Of a stretch of DNA of 64,000 bases, positions 32,001 through 38,350 are shown in pieces. The translations under genes and the position numbers were made by a program. Source of the stretch: Rhodococcus erythropolis NBRC 15567 (GTDB lineage Bacteria; Actinomycetota; Actinomycetes; Mycobacteriales; Mycobacteriaceae); assembly GCF_001552595.1 (NCBI RefSeq), contig NZ_BCRM01000029.1, positions 17,756 to 81,755 of the forward strand, in the 5' to 3' direction. Position 1 is the stretch's first letter. Every line of letters begins with the position of its first letter. Below the pieces are notes generated by a model that was given only the letters and a program-made list of their open reading frames with translations, ran no database searches and was not told the DNA's origin.

Positions 32001-32183
32001 GGGCTTCACCGATCTCTCGAACGGTTTCTTACCAATTTCTATATGTCTCAAGCGCCGCTGAAAATCAGCAAAAAGGCGCGAGGAAGACTCGAAACACGAT
32101 ACCGCCAGCAACTGCGCGATTCATGGGCGAAAGCCCGCGCAGTCGAATCAGTCAGGCAGCGTGCGCTGGAGGTCAGCCGGTAG
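29028..32183 (+). CDS. SIR2 - STAND-like NTPase, probable antiphage protein
   Basis: A 1051-residue protein. Residues 1-290 form a SIR2-type NAD-binding domain: LVIGTGFSA (17-25), the catalytic-type Asn134 in TTNYD, His172 in LHLHG, and VGFGSGLHDPHL (213-224). Residues about 355-560 look like a STAND/NACHT-type P-loop domain: GEEQSGITT (377-385), Walker-B-like LCVAIDNVNA (443-452) and LLLGCRPG. The Walker A lysine is replaced by isoleucine. The rest is helical. SIR2-STAND proteins (for example Avs5-type) deplete NAD on phage infection, so a similar role is inferred. GTG 29028 follows GGAAGG. The gene is clearly AT-richer than its neighbours, a sign of transfer, and stands divergent from the broken mcrBC. 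Confidence 0.8.
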   Translation: MSQHIEEMKTAIEQHTALLVIGTGFSAASVTDSRNCSWPELLRSGIEYISSNIPATSNRITDSILNDIEIGVEEDDAEFLLTAAQKITNSMGGTSSQHFSSFLKSTLGILKPDSSKTSLALALQSLNLPMITTNYDTVFEDITGRKSVCWSDVRRSRSALVSTDNDSILHLHGIWNEPESIIITSTDYEKVVNDKNLEALRSSVGLLRTMIFVGFGSGLHDPHLTSLWRWLSDLSTGATHYALCRSGDLAYANSQDGGTPIISVPYGETYTDLTPFVKSLASKKISIVLEKIEDPHTFNRVTQVCRTVLIDRLKDSSAISRKTREEEIQLDDLVVEPILLPVPPEQFSEEKDNEDSDIEVLKPIDEIRQNKILTIVGEEQSGITTTLIWMILKRSEFDGHMPVLIDYSKLSGGNKSVAKSIRKTLRGASAPLSDAQPIPFHRLCVAIDNVNAAINDKLAKIISELSDLEIPFLLLGCRPGVELRIQRDHSSYKSNPKPIYLGQFGITQAKELAQKIDPQQAQPIAARVLSITRKERLSRTPLAIILLISGVANDDGWINTVSNTSFIDAFVDSLLGRGNLRDDMHSQIDSAGYSRVLESIAMKIIEDDSASIDLTSLIVYISELVKSLDWSDSPDIVIRDLITKGLLVNRGTVVRFRQNVYMHIFAARAAVKDREILTKLIARPLYYGAIIRHYAALKRDDEKLVQWAFDQIKPADKNESPMSGLFGLIDPEETNRREKSIEILAERLSLTIDAESGEDCIEDPSEADEKAVIEDIDLQVPIENTFKNFPASNEPLYDPQIFQNDSPFPSSNLEDAPLDMKLAGTITLVSNILRDSELVENPSLKEDLLKSTLSVWGHYIDIINGSPQLRSMIEGIVRVIGDRLEINPERRDIVTNNLVDSWSMYEAYRGIEEELSTIKLRKALERIAENEENMGLMHIMLPAYMLDGMHDAKYWHGRFDSVLLENKNIQAVQIFVRVFVKSSYIASAQNSGLHRSLERFLTNFYMSQAPLKISKKARGRLETRYRQQLRDSWAKARAVESVRQRALEVSR

Positions 32184-32541
32184 CAGTTACGCTGCACCGA
32201 GGAGGATGGTGACGTGGCCCGCTTGCTATATATGGGATGTAGGGGGCGCCACGCCCATCCTCTCCGGAAGCCAAGAACACAGGGCGTCCTTCTTCTCGCT
32301 GACCGAATCCGAGAGATTCGAAACATACTCACAAAGTCGATGATAGAGTTCGCTTAGATCCCCAAGACCGGAAAACTTGGGTATCCGAAAATTCCGATCT
32401 TGAATTCCGTACTGTGCGGCGTCAGAAGACACGTAATTCGAATGGTCGCCACTCATCTCACTTGAATTGGTCGGCCGCCGGCATATAAGCCACTACGGCA
32501 AACAGCGAGAAGTTGACAGCATGGAATCCTGACTATCCCAA
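32184..32541. other. Junction between SIR2 gene and conjugation module
   Basis: About 360 bp of mixed composition. It holds one doubtful leftward frame, listed separately. No attachment-site repeat could be recognised without the second end to compare. Confidence 0.4.
32226..32456 (-). CDS. Doubtful 76-residue frame or gene remnant
   Basis: The translation has a balanced composition (for example KFSGLGDLSELYHRLCEYVS) and overlaps nothing on the other strand except a trivial frame. There is no clear ribosome site and no recognised family. It could be a remnant of a gene disrupted when the element inserted. Confidence 0.25.
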   Translation of the reverse strand: MSGDHSNYVSSDAAQYGIQDRNFRIPKFSGLGDLSELYHRLCEYVSNLSDSVSEKKDALCSWLPERMGVAPPTSHI

Positions 32542-33693
32542 TCACCTGGCATCTGGCAATTTCGACCTCGATCGAGTTATTCGGGCGTGGACTGCCTTGA
32601 CACCGTCGTCGTACGAGTCGACGTAGCGCCCAGCACCCGGTTGATACGCCGATTCAACAGCGGTCCCGTCGTGAGCCATGAACACCACATCAGGCCGTCC
32701 ACCGTTGTACCGCTGATACAACTCGTAGTTCCAGCCCGCGGGGGCGTAGTCGTCGTTCCATTTCAACCGCGCAACCGGAATGAATCCGGACTTCGCATAG
32801 ATATCGGGAAGGACAGTGTCGAAGCAGTCCAACCGTCGTCCACCTGCAGCGACTGCGGTTTCTAGCATCGAATTCGCTGCGCGTCGATGGCTGGTGTCGC
32901 GGTGTGCGTAGAGTGAGACGATCTCGTCGTCCTTGAGTGCAATGCCGGAGCGGCCGTCGTCGGTCACGAAGAGACGCATTCCCGCGTATTCGTCATCGTT
33001 GTAGACATAGACGGAGGATGCGTACGGGTTTCCCTCTCGCAGCGCTTCCATCTGTTGACGATATGTCCGCGCATCACGCGGGTGCAACTCGTACAACTCG
33101 GGTGCGCTGTCGCCACGGCTCCTGATCACTTGCGCGCGTTGCTCGGGCAATCGATGCAATGCGACCGGCGTGACGCGCCGGTCGTCAATCAGAAGCCGTG
33201 GAACTCCGCCAGGTCGATTGCCAAGTCGTCCCATTTCTGTTCGATCGCCAAACGCTCGGTTTCTGGGAGATCCGGGCTCCATCCCCACCGGCGCCAGAAC
33301 GCTTCGCGTTGCTCCTGTGTCAGGGTCGGTATTTCGTTCTCGATCATCGCTACTGTCCTTCGAGTCGTCAGGGGTGAAACCTGATGTTGCTCTAATCTGC
33401 TGCTCGCGTGTCGCTTTGCCCAGTCGGAGGCGACGCTGCAGCGGTTCTCGCTTACCTGGATCGTCCTCCGTGTTGAGTTGGTTGTGCAACTCGGTTTGCC
33501 CGCCGCGCGTCGCGTCGTATTGGGCGGACCTGGCGGCGAGGTTCGTTTTCGCAGCGTCCAATCGTTTCCGATTTCGAACGATTGCCGGGTTCGCGTCGAA
33601 CAATGCCTGCGCCGAAGCGACTCGTCGGCGAGCGCTGTGGAGGCGTGCTCGCACGTGCGGGGTGCAGCGGGGGCCGGGGTACTTCTGGCACAT
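32542..33693 (-). CDS. Composite protein: MCQKYPGPRC-type N-terminus with GNAT-like C-terminal domain
   Basis: A 383-residue frame starting ATG right after the stop of the amidohydrolase gene. The first 115 residues (MCQKYPGPRC, then a helical Ala/Arg-rich stretch) are of a kind I associate with actinobacterial mobile elements; their function is unknown. Residues about 205-365 resemble a GNAT-like domain of phage and plasmid origin: DDEIVSLYAH, ANSMLETAVAAGGRRLDCFDT, YAKSGFIPVARLKWNDDYAP and GRPDVVFMAHD. Residues 116-168 are likely the shadow of another small frame (33189-33347). So this may be two genes that happen to be in phase, rather than one long protein. Confidence 0.55.
   Translation of the reverse strand: MCQKYPGPRCTPHVRARLHSARRRVASAQALFDANPAIVRNRKRLDAAKTNLAARSAQYDATRGGQTELHNQLNTEDDPGKREPLQRRLRLGKATREQQIRATSGFTPDDSKDSSDDRERNTDPDTGATRSVLAPVGMEPGSPRNRAFGDRTEMGRLGNRPGGVPRLLIDDRRVTPVALHRLPEQRAQVIRSRGDSAPELYELHPRDARTYRQQMEALREGNPYASSVYVYNDDEYAGMRLFVTDDGRSGIALKDDEIVSLYAHRDTSHRRAANSMLETAVAAGGRRLDCFDTVLPDIYAKSGFIPVARLKWNDDYAPAGWNYELYQRYNGGRPDVVFMAHDGTAVESAYQPGAGRYVDSYDDGVKAVHARITRSRSKLPDAR
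33189..33347 (-). CDS. Putative 52-residue protein overlapping the longer frame
   Basis: Starts at an ATG with AAGGA eight bases upstream and reads MIENEIPTLTQEQREAFWRR, then an acidic helical stretch ending LAEFHGF. In this interval its composition is far more protein-like than the overlapping 383-residue frame, which is Arg/Pro/Gly-rich there. No family was recognised. If real, it separates the MCQKYPGPRC gene from the GNAT-like gene. Confidence 0.45.
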   Translation of the reverse strand: MIENEIPTLTQEQREAFWRRWGWSPDLPETERLAIEQKWDDLAIDLAEFHGF

Positions 33694-34491
33694 CTATCGG
33701 CTCCCCCGATCTGCCGCGTCGACGAGACGTCCGAGCATCGCTCCGAGGTTTTCGGCGGCGATGTCGACGAGTTCGCTTCTCTCGGTATGGTATTGGTCAC
33801 GGCGCAATTCGATCATCACCGAGTACACGTGGGGATCGGTGTTGTAGCGGTCGAGGGGCACGTACGTACCACCGAATGGGGTGTTCATGCCGATATCGGT
33901 CAGGGGGGAGAACGCGGCGTAGGCGGCCTCTATAAGCCAAGGCGGCGTGTGGTGTGGGTCGGTGCCGATGCACAACGCCGGCCGGGGCCCGTCGGAGTGC
34001 AGCTCGTACGTCGACGGCAATGTCGGGTAGGAGTGGACGTCGATGATCACGGCGCGGCCAGTGGCGGCGATGCGGTCCGTCACCAGATCGGACATCGCGG
34101 CGACGTAGGGATGGAAGTAGTTATCGAGCAGTGCATCTCGTGTGGCGTTGTCGGCGTTGCGTAGGACGGCTCCGTTGCAGGTTCGGGTGTAGACCGCAGC
34201 GCGCCCGACGGCATTGAGTTCTTCGCGCTCGTCGGGGAATCGTTCAGGATCGATCACCAGACGGGAGAGGTCATTACGCAACGTCCACGGTGGGACACCG
34301 GCGGATCGGGCGGCGTGCTGCGCAATGACGTCGGTGTGGGCGTCGGTGATCTCATCCAATTCAGCGGCGAGTTGATCATCGGTCACGGTCAGGGACGAGC
34401 GAACCTCGCCTGGAATTGTGCGGGAGGCGTGAGGGACGTGCAAGATGACGGGCGAGGATGCATCGCCCGCGATCAGGGTTCTGGGATTCAT
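33694..34491 (-). CDS. N-formylglutamate amidohydrolase-like protein
   Basis: 265 residues. The N-terminal SPVILHVPHASRTIP, the central VIIDVHSYPT and the later MIELRRDQY match the FGase family (zinc amidohydrolases that split N-formylglutamate and relatives). His and Asp/Glu ligands usual to the family are in these segments. The ATG at 34491 follows AAGGAGAT. It sits inside the leftward conjugation operon with short spacings on both sides, where a histidine-breakdown enzyme makes little sense. A role on a peptide, D-amino-acid or wall substrate is possible but unproven. Confidence 0.8.
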   Translation of the reverse strand: MNPRTLIAGDASSPVILHVPHASRTIPGEVRSSLTVTDDQLAAELDEITDAHTDVIAQHAARSAGVPPWTLRNDLSRLVIDPERFPDEREELNAVGRAAVYTRTCNGAVLRNADNATRDALLDNYFHPYVAAMSDLVTDRIAATGRAVIIDVHSYPTLPSTYELHSDGPRPALCIGTDPHHTPPWLIEAAYAAFSPLTDIGMNTPFGGTYVPLDRYNTDPHVYSVMIELRRDQYHTERSELVDIAAENLGAMLGRLVDAADRGSR

Positions 34492-34527
34492 GAAATCTCC
34501 TTGGCGAGTGTGGAACTGGTGCCGGTT

Positions 34528-35187
34528 TCAGTTGATGACGTCGACGAACCACCGGCCGTCAATGTTTGTGGTGGTGATGGTCTGGGGGAACTGTGCGGGC
34601 GGTTGGCCGGGTCGCATTTCGGTGAGAGCGATGGAGTAGATACCGGCCGTGATCGGTGTGATGCGCACGCAGTGGGTGGTTCCTGTTGGGACGGTGTCGA
34701 TTCCGGCTTGGATCTTCTCTGCCGGCGGCAGGGAGGTGTCGGGGGTGGTGAGTGCACGGACGGCTGGTCCGGAGCGGGTGACGTAGTAGGCGTGTTCGAA
34801 TGCTGCGATGACTCCGGGGCCGCTTTTCTGGTCTCCGGGGTCGGTGCGGCATGCGGTCAGATCAGTTTCAGCAGCGGCGGGAGCGGGTGGGGTGATGTCG
34901 AGGGTAGGTGCCGTTTCCGAGGTGTTTGTCTCGTCGGCGATTCTTTTCGGTGCGCTCTCGTCGTTGCCGGAGAGCAGACGCAGGGAGAGCCAACCGAGCA
35001 GCGCGACCACGACAATCAGGGCAGCGATGTAGTGCAGGCGAGGTGATCGGGAATCCTTCGTGCGCGGCCGCTTCGGCGGCGTCGGGGGCACGGGTGCGGT
35101 GACTGTTGGGGTCGTGTCGGCGGTTGCGCGCTGGGGTGTGCCGCCGACTAGGTCGACTACCGCGGGGTGTCTTTTTGTGTTTGTCAT
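34528..35187 (-). CDS. Single-pass membrane protein of the conjugation operon
   Basis: 219 residues. A Pro/Thr-rich cytosolic N-terminus of about 50 residues is followed by one membrane helix (LHYIAALIVVVALLGWLSLR) and an outside domain with the Cys pair in LTACRTDP and HCVRITP. The outside domain has an alpha/beta pattern like the NTF2-like domains of Gram-positive VirB8/TcpC proteins, but the match is weak. The ATG at 35187 follows AAAGGA nine bases away, better than the GTG/ATG frame start at 35211. It is encoded between the Gly-rich secreted protein and the amidohydrolase. Confidence 0.65.
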   Translation of the reverse strand: MTNTKRHPAVVDLVGGTPQRATADTTPTVTAPVPPTPPKRPRTKDSRSPRLHYIAALIVVVALLGWLSLRLLSGNDESAPKRIADETNTSETAPTLDITPPAPAAAETDLTACRTDPGDQKSGPGVIAAFEHAYYVTRSGPAVRALTTPDTSLPPAEKIQAGIDTVPTGTTHCVRITPITAGIYSIALTEMRPGQPPAQFPQTITTTNIDGRWFVDVIN

Positions 35188-35295
35188 CGGTGTCGTCCTT
35201 TCGGTGCTCATGCCTGGTTCTGCAGTGGCGCATGGACAGGTTCTGGGCGGGCGGCGCGTTGCCGCCCACCCTGAACGGCTCTGATCATGCGGGCT

Positions 35296-36528
35296 TTACG
35301 CCGCGATACCCACTCCGACTGCGTCGCTGATCAGCGACGACGCCAGGCCCGGGGTGGCGTTGGTGAGGAATTCCGTGAGTGCGGTGTCGACGTGTTCGAT
35401 GATCTGCTCGCCTCCGGGCTGTGCTGCGACGAAGTCGCGGGCCTGCTGGTCGATCGCAGGGGCTGCGGCGACGGTGTCGCGGACAGTAGTGGCCACGGCC
35501 TCACCGATGGGGCCGGAGTTCTCCCAGTCGGTGAGCGTGTCCTGGGTCTGGGAGGTCACGGCGGGTTGGTCGACGTCGGGGACCTCGATTTCGACGGGTT
35601 CGCCGAGTTCACCTGCGCCGTACGCGACGGCTGCGGTGAATCCCGCTATTCCACCGCCCAGTCCGCCGAGAACGAACGCGGGGGCGCCCGCGAGGAGTGC
35701 GCCCGTCCCGGCGCCGACGGCGGTTCCGGCGAGACCCCCTGCTACCCAGCCGATTCCGGGGACGAAGACGCTTCCCAGTCCGAGGCCGATGTTTCCGCCG
35801 ACGGTGCCGCCGATCAGCGCTCCTCCGATGGCAAACGGGGTCGCGAGGCCGATTCCTCCGGCGAGTGCTCCGGCTGCGGCACCGCCGACTTGGGTGGCGG
35901 CGTCTCGGCTGGCTTTGTCGACGGGGATACCGAGGGAGTTCCAGCCGGTGGCGACTCCGGATTCGATGATGGCGGTGGTGTTGTTGGTCCGTTCGAGGTC
36001 GACGTCGGAGACCCAGTTCGGTTGTGCGATGTGGAAGGTTCCGATGCGGAGGGTGTCGCGGGGGGCGATGATCGGTGCGACGACGTCGACGGGGCCGGGG
36101 CCGGGGAGATGGAGCTGGGTGTAGTCGGTCGGTGTGGTGTCGGTGTAGGTGGGTGGTGTGTAGGTGTTGGTGTCGTAGTCCCAGTTCGGTAGCGGCTGGT
36201 AGTCGATGTTCTGGTAGTGCGCGGGTGGGTCGATCCAGTAGATGGGCTCGGTCGGGGCTGGAGCTTCTATGGCCGGCGGCGGGGTGGGTTCGGTGGTCAC
36301 GCCGGACTGTCCGCCGCCGTCGGTGATGCCTGCTTGTCCTCCTCCGTCGGTGACGCCGGCCTGGCCGGGCGCTGCGAGTGCTGGTGGTGCGAGCGTGATT
36401 CCGGCGGCCACTGCTGCGGCTGCGACGACTGCGATGGCGCTCTGGCGGGCGAGGGTGTGGCGGCGGTGTCGGCCGTGCCGGTGTGCGCGGCGGGTTGCTC
36501 GGTTTCCTGCGGTGGTGTCGATGCTCAT
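35296..36528 (-). CDS. Secreted Gly/Ala-rich protein (rhodococcal 'insoluble domain' type)
   Basis: 410 residues. A long Arg/His-rich n-region leads into a hydrophobic segment (SAIAVVAAAAVAAGITLA) with an Ala-X-Ala-type cleavage site near PALAAPG. Next come short repeats of the form GxTDGGGQ, a Tyr/Pro/Thr-rich stretch with NWDYDTNTYTPPTYTDTTP, and a long Gly/Ala hydrophobic region (GGAAAGALAGGIGLATPFAIGGALIGG) that could insert in or line a membrane. ATG 36528 follows AAAGG. Similar proteins recur in rhodococcal plasmids. A cell-surface role in mating is inference. High Gly/Ala content makes homology calls unreliable. Confidence 0.65.
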   Translation of the reverse strand: MSIDTTAGNRATRRAHRHGRHRRHTLARQSAIAVVAAAAVAAGITLAPPALAAPGQAGVTDGGGQAGITDGGGQSGVTTEPTPPPAIEAPAPTEPIYWIDPPAHYQNIDYQPLPNWDYDTNTYTPPTYTDTTPTDYTQLHLPGPGPVDVVAPIIAPRDTLRIGTFHIAQPNWVSDVDLERTNNTTAIIESGVATGWNSLGIPVDKASRDAATQVGGAAAGALAGGIGLATPFAIGGALIGGTVGGNIGLGLGSVFVPGIGWVAGGLAGTAVGAGTGALLAGAPAFVLGGLGGGIAGFTAAVAYGAGELGEPVEIEVPDVDQPAVTSQTQDTLTDWENSGPIGEAVATTVRDTVAAAPAIDQQARDFVAAQPGGEQIIEHVDTALTEFLTNATPGLASSLISDAVGVGIAA

Positions 36529-36596
36529 GTGGTGCCTTTCGTTCAGAATGGTGCGGATTGGTGTCGGCGGGAGGTTTGGTGTGAGGCGCCGGCTGA

Positions 36597-37937
36597 TCAA
36601 GGTCGGTCAGCGGCGTGGGCGATGAGATCGATGACGGTCGACGCAACGACGGTCAGGGATTCGGTCGTGCTGCGCCGAAGCTTCGAGGGCGAGATGCGCT
36701 CGCCGGAGGCGAAGAGTGGTTCGAACGGCATCCGGGCGACTGAATGGACGCCGGCGTCGAGAAAGGCCTCGACAGCGTCGATTTCGACCATCGGTGCATC
36801 TCCCGGTCCGTCGGTGATGACGACGATGGTGCGAGCCATCATCGTCGGGCCGGCGGTGGCGGCGAGGTCGAGGAGCATGCGGTGCGCGGCTGCGGCGGCG
36901 TCGCGGCGGAGCGGGACGGGCACGAGGAGGACGTCCGCGTGGGTGGTTGCCCAGTGCCAGCTGCCGGCGAGGCGGTTGTTGCCGGTGTCGGCAATGAGGA
37001 TCTCGCGGTGCTGGGACAAGATCTGTGCCGTCGCGTGGGCGTCGTCGTAGCCGAGACTGGATCCGTGGGCGCCGTTGTTGCCGGCGACGATGTCGTCCCC
37101 ACTTGGTTGGCGGGTGAGGTACTGCGAGAGCGCCGAGGGTCGGATTCTGCCGGGCTCGGCTGTCTCGGCGGCGATCAGTGAGCGCACGTCGTGTCCGTCG
37201 CGGGGTGGGGTGCTGACGCGGTCGGCGAGGCTGCCGCCGACTTCGGCGACGTCGACGCAGACTGTGGTTGCGGCGCCGCGGAGTTCGGCGATGATCGCGT
37301 TGAGCCCTACCGCGAGTGGGGTTTTGCCGACGCCGCCTTTCGGGTTGGCGATGGTCACGATCGAGAACCCCGGGAGGGGGCTGGTGAGGGATGCGATGGC
37401 GGCGCGGTGGCGCATTTCGGCGGACTCGGGTTTCGGGGCGATGCGTAGGTTGAGGAGGGTGTTGAGTCGGCCGCGTAGTCCGGTGCGGGCGGGTTCGTGC
37501 GAGGCTGCCGCGATCTCGGGTGCTGCGAGCACTGATGTCGAGGTCGGTGTGCGCGCCGCGGGGACTGGCCGGGCATGGGTGTCTGCTCCCACGGGTGGCG
37601 GTGAGTCGTCGAGGGGTGTCACCGCCATCATGACCGGTTCGTCCACGAGGTGATCCGGCTGCGTCTGTGGTGTATCGGCGGGTGCGGGGATGGGTCCGGT
37701 GGGCAGCGATTGCGCCACCTTCCCGTCCGGTGCGACGGTCAGTTGGCGGGAGCGGCCCGCTTCCTGCACGGTGACCTCGACGGGTGAGCCTGCGTCGGCG
37801 GAGTGCTGTCGGCTGAACTGCGCGATCACCGCGTGGATCGACTGCCCGTTCTCGGCGGACAGTTCCACCTTCTCATCCCCTGCCCCGCTCACGAGTGCGG
37901 TTCGCTCGGAGGTGATTTCGATGGCAAGGGTCGACAT
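36597..37937 (-). CDS. MinD/ParA-like ATPase of the conjugation operon
   Basis: 446 residues. A small N-terminal beta domain (1-75) and a Pro/Ala-rich linker lead to a ParA-type ATPase with deviant Walker A PKGGVGKTP at 199-207, switch segment LIADTGNNRL and VPVPLRRDAAAAA. ParA-like proteins such as VirC1 bring transferred DNA to the coupling protein, or place plasmids in the cell. The ATG at 37937 overlaps the stop of the upstream gene (TGATG); an upstream extension of the frame to 38153 is Arg/His-rich and non-coding. There is no obvious ParB partner within the window. Confidence 0.8.
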   Translation of the reverse strand: MSTLAIEITSERTALVSGAGDEKVELSAENGQSIHAVIAQFSRQHSADAGSPVEVTVQEAGRSRQLTVAPDGKVAQSLPTGPIPAPADTPQTQPDHLVDEPVMMAVTPLDDSPPPVGADTHARPVPAARTPTSTSVLAAPEIAAASHEPARTGLRGRLNTLLNLRIAPKPESAEMRHRAAIASLTSPLPGFSIVTIANPKGGVGKTPLAVGLNAIIAELRGAATTVCVDVAEVGGSLADRVSTPPRDGHDVRSLIAAETAEPGRIRPSALSQYLTRQPSGDDIVAGNNGAHGSSLGYDDAHATAQILSQHREILIADTGNNRLAGSWHWATTHADVLLVPVPLRRDAAAAAHRMLLDLAATAGPTMMARTIVVITDGPGDAPMVEIDAVEAFLDAGVHSVARMPFEPLFASGERISPSKLRRSTTESLTVVASTVIDLIAHAADRP

Positions 37938-38293
37938 CACGCGGTGGTCCCGGTGAAGGCTCCGACGCCGGAGAGTTCGGTGTCCATTTCGAGGACGATG
38001 GTGTCGGCCTTGTCGAGGGCGGCCAGGGCGTCGTCGCGGGCTTTGCCGTCGGGGAGTACTTCGATGATCTGGCGGCGGGTGGCGACGGCTTTCTTGATTT
38101 CGTCGAGTCGCGGAGCGGTCAGTTCCTGGTCTTCGCTGAGTTTCGGTAACCACGTGGGGATGGCGTTCTTGAGGACGCGGCGTAGTTCGGTGATGACGGG
38201 GTCGCCGCCGCCTTTGGGGGCTGCGAATGGGTTGCGCAGCACGGTGATGTCGTCGGCGGTGGGGGTGATCGATTGGGAGATGCGGCGGCTCAT
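37937..38293 (-). CDS. Small soluble protein of unknown function in the conjugation operon
   Basis: 118 residues, mostly helical and charged (for example VITELRRVLKNAIPTWLPKL, then DEIKKAVATRRQIIEVLPDG). No membrane segment, signal or Cys motif. AAAGG precedes the ATG at 38293. It sits between the coupling ATPase and the ParA-like ATPase and overlaps the latter, so it may be an adaptor between the two. No family was recognised. Confidence 0.65.
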   Translation of the reverse strand: MSRRISQSITPTADDITVLRNPFAAPKGGGDPVITELRRVLKNAIPTWLPKLSEDQELTAPRLDEIKKAVATRRQIIEVLPDGKARDDALAALDKADTIVLEMDTELSGVGAFTGTTA

Positions 38294-38350
38294 GGGTGGA
38301 CCTTTCGGGTGTGGGTTGTGCAGGTGTGTCAGCGAAGTCGAGTCGCGGGG

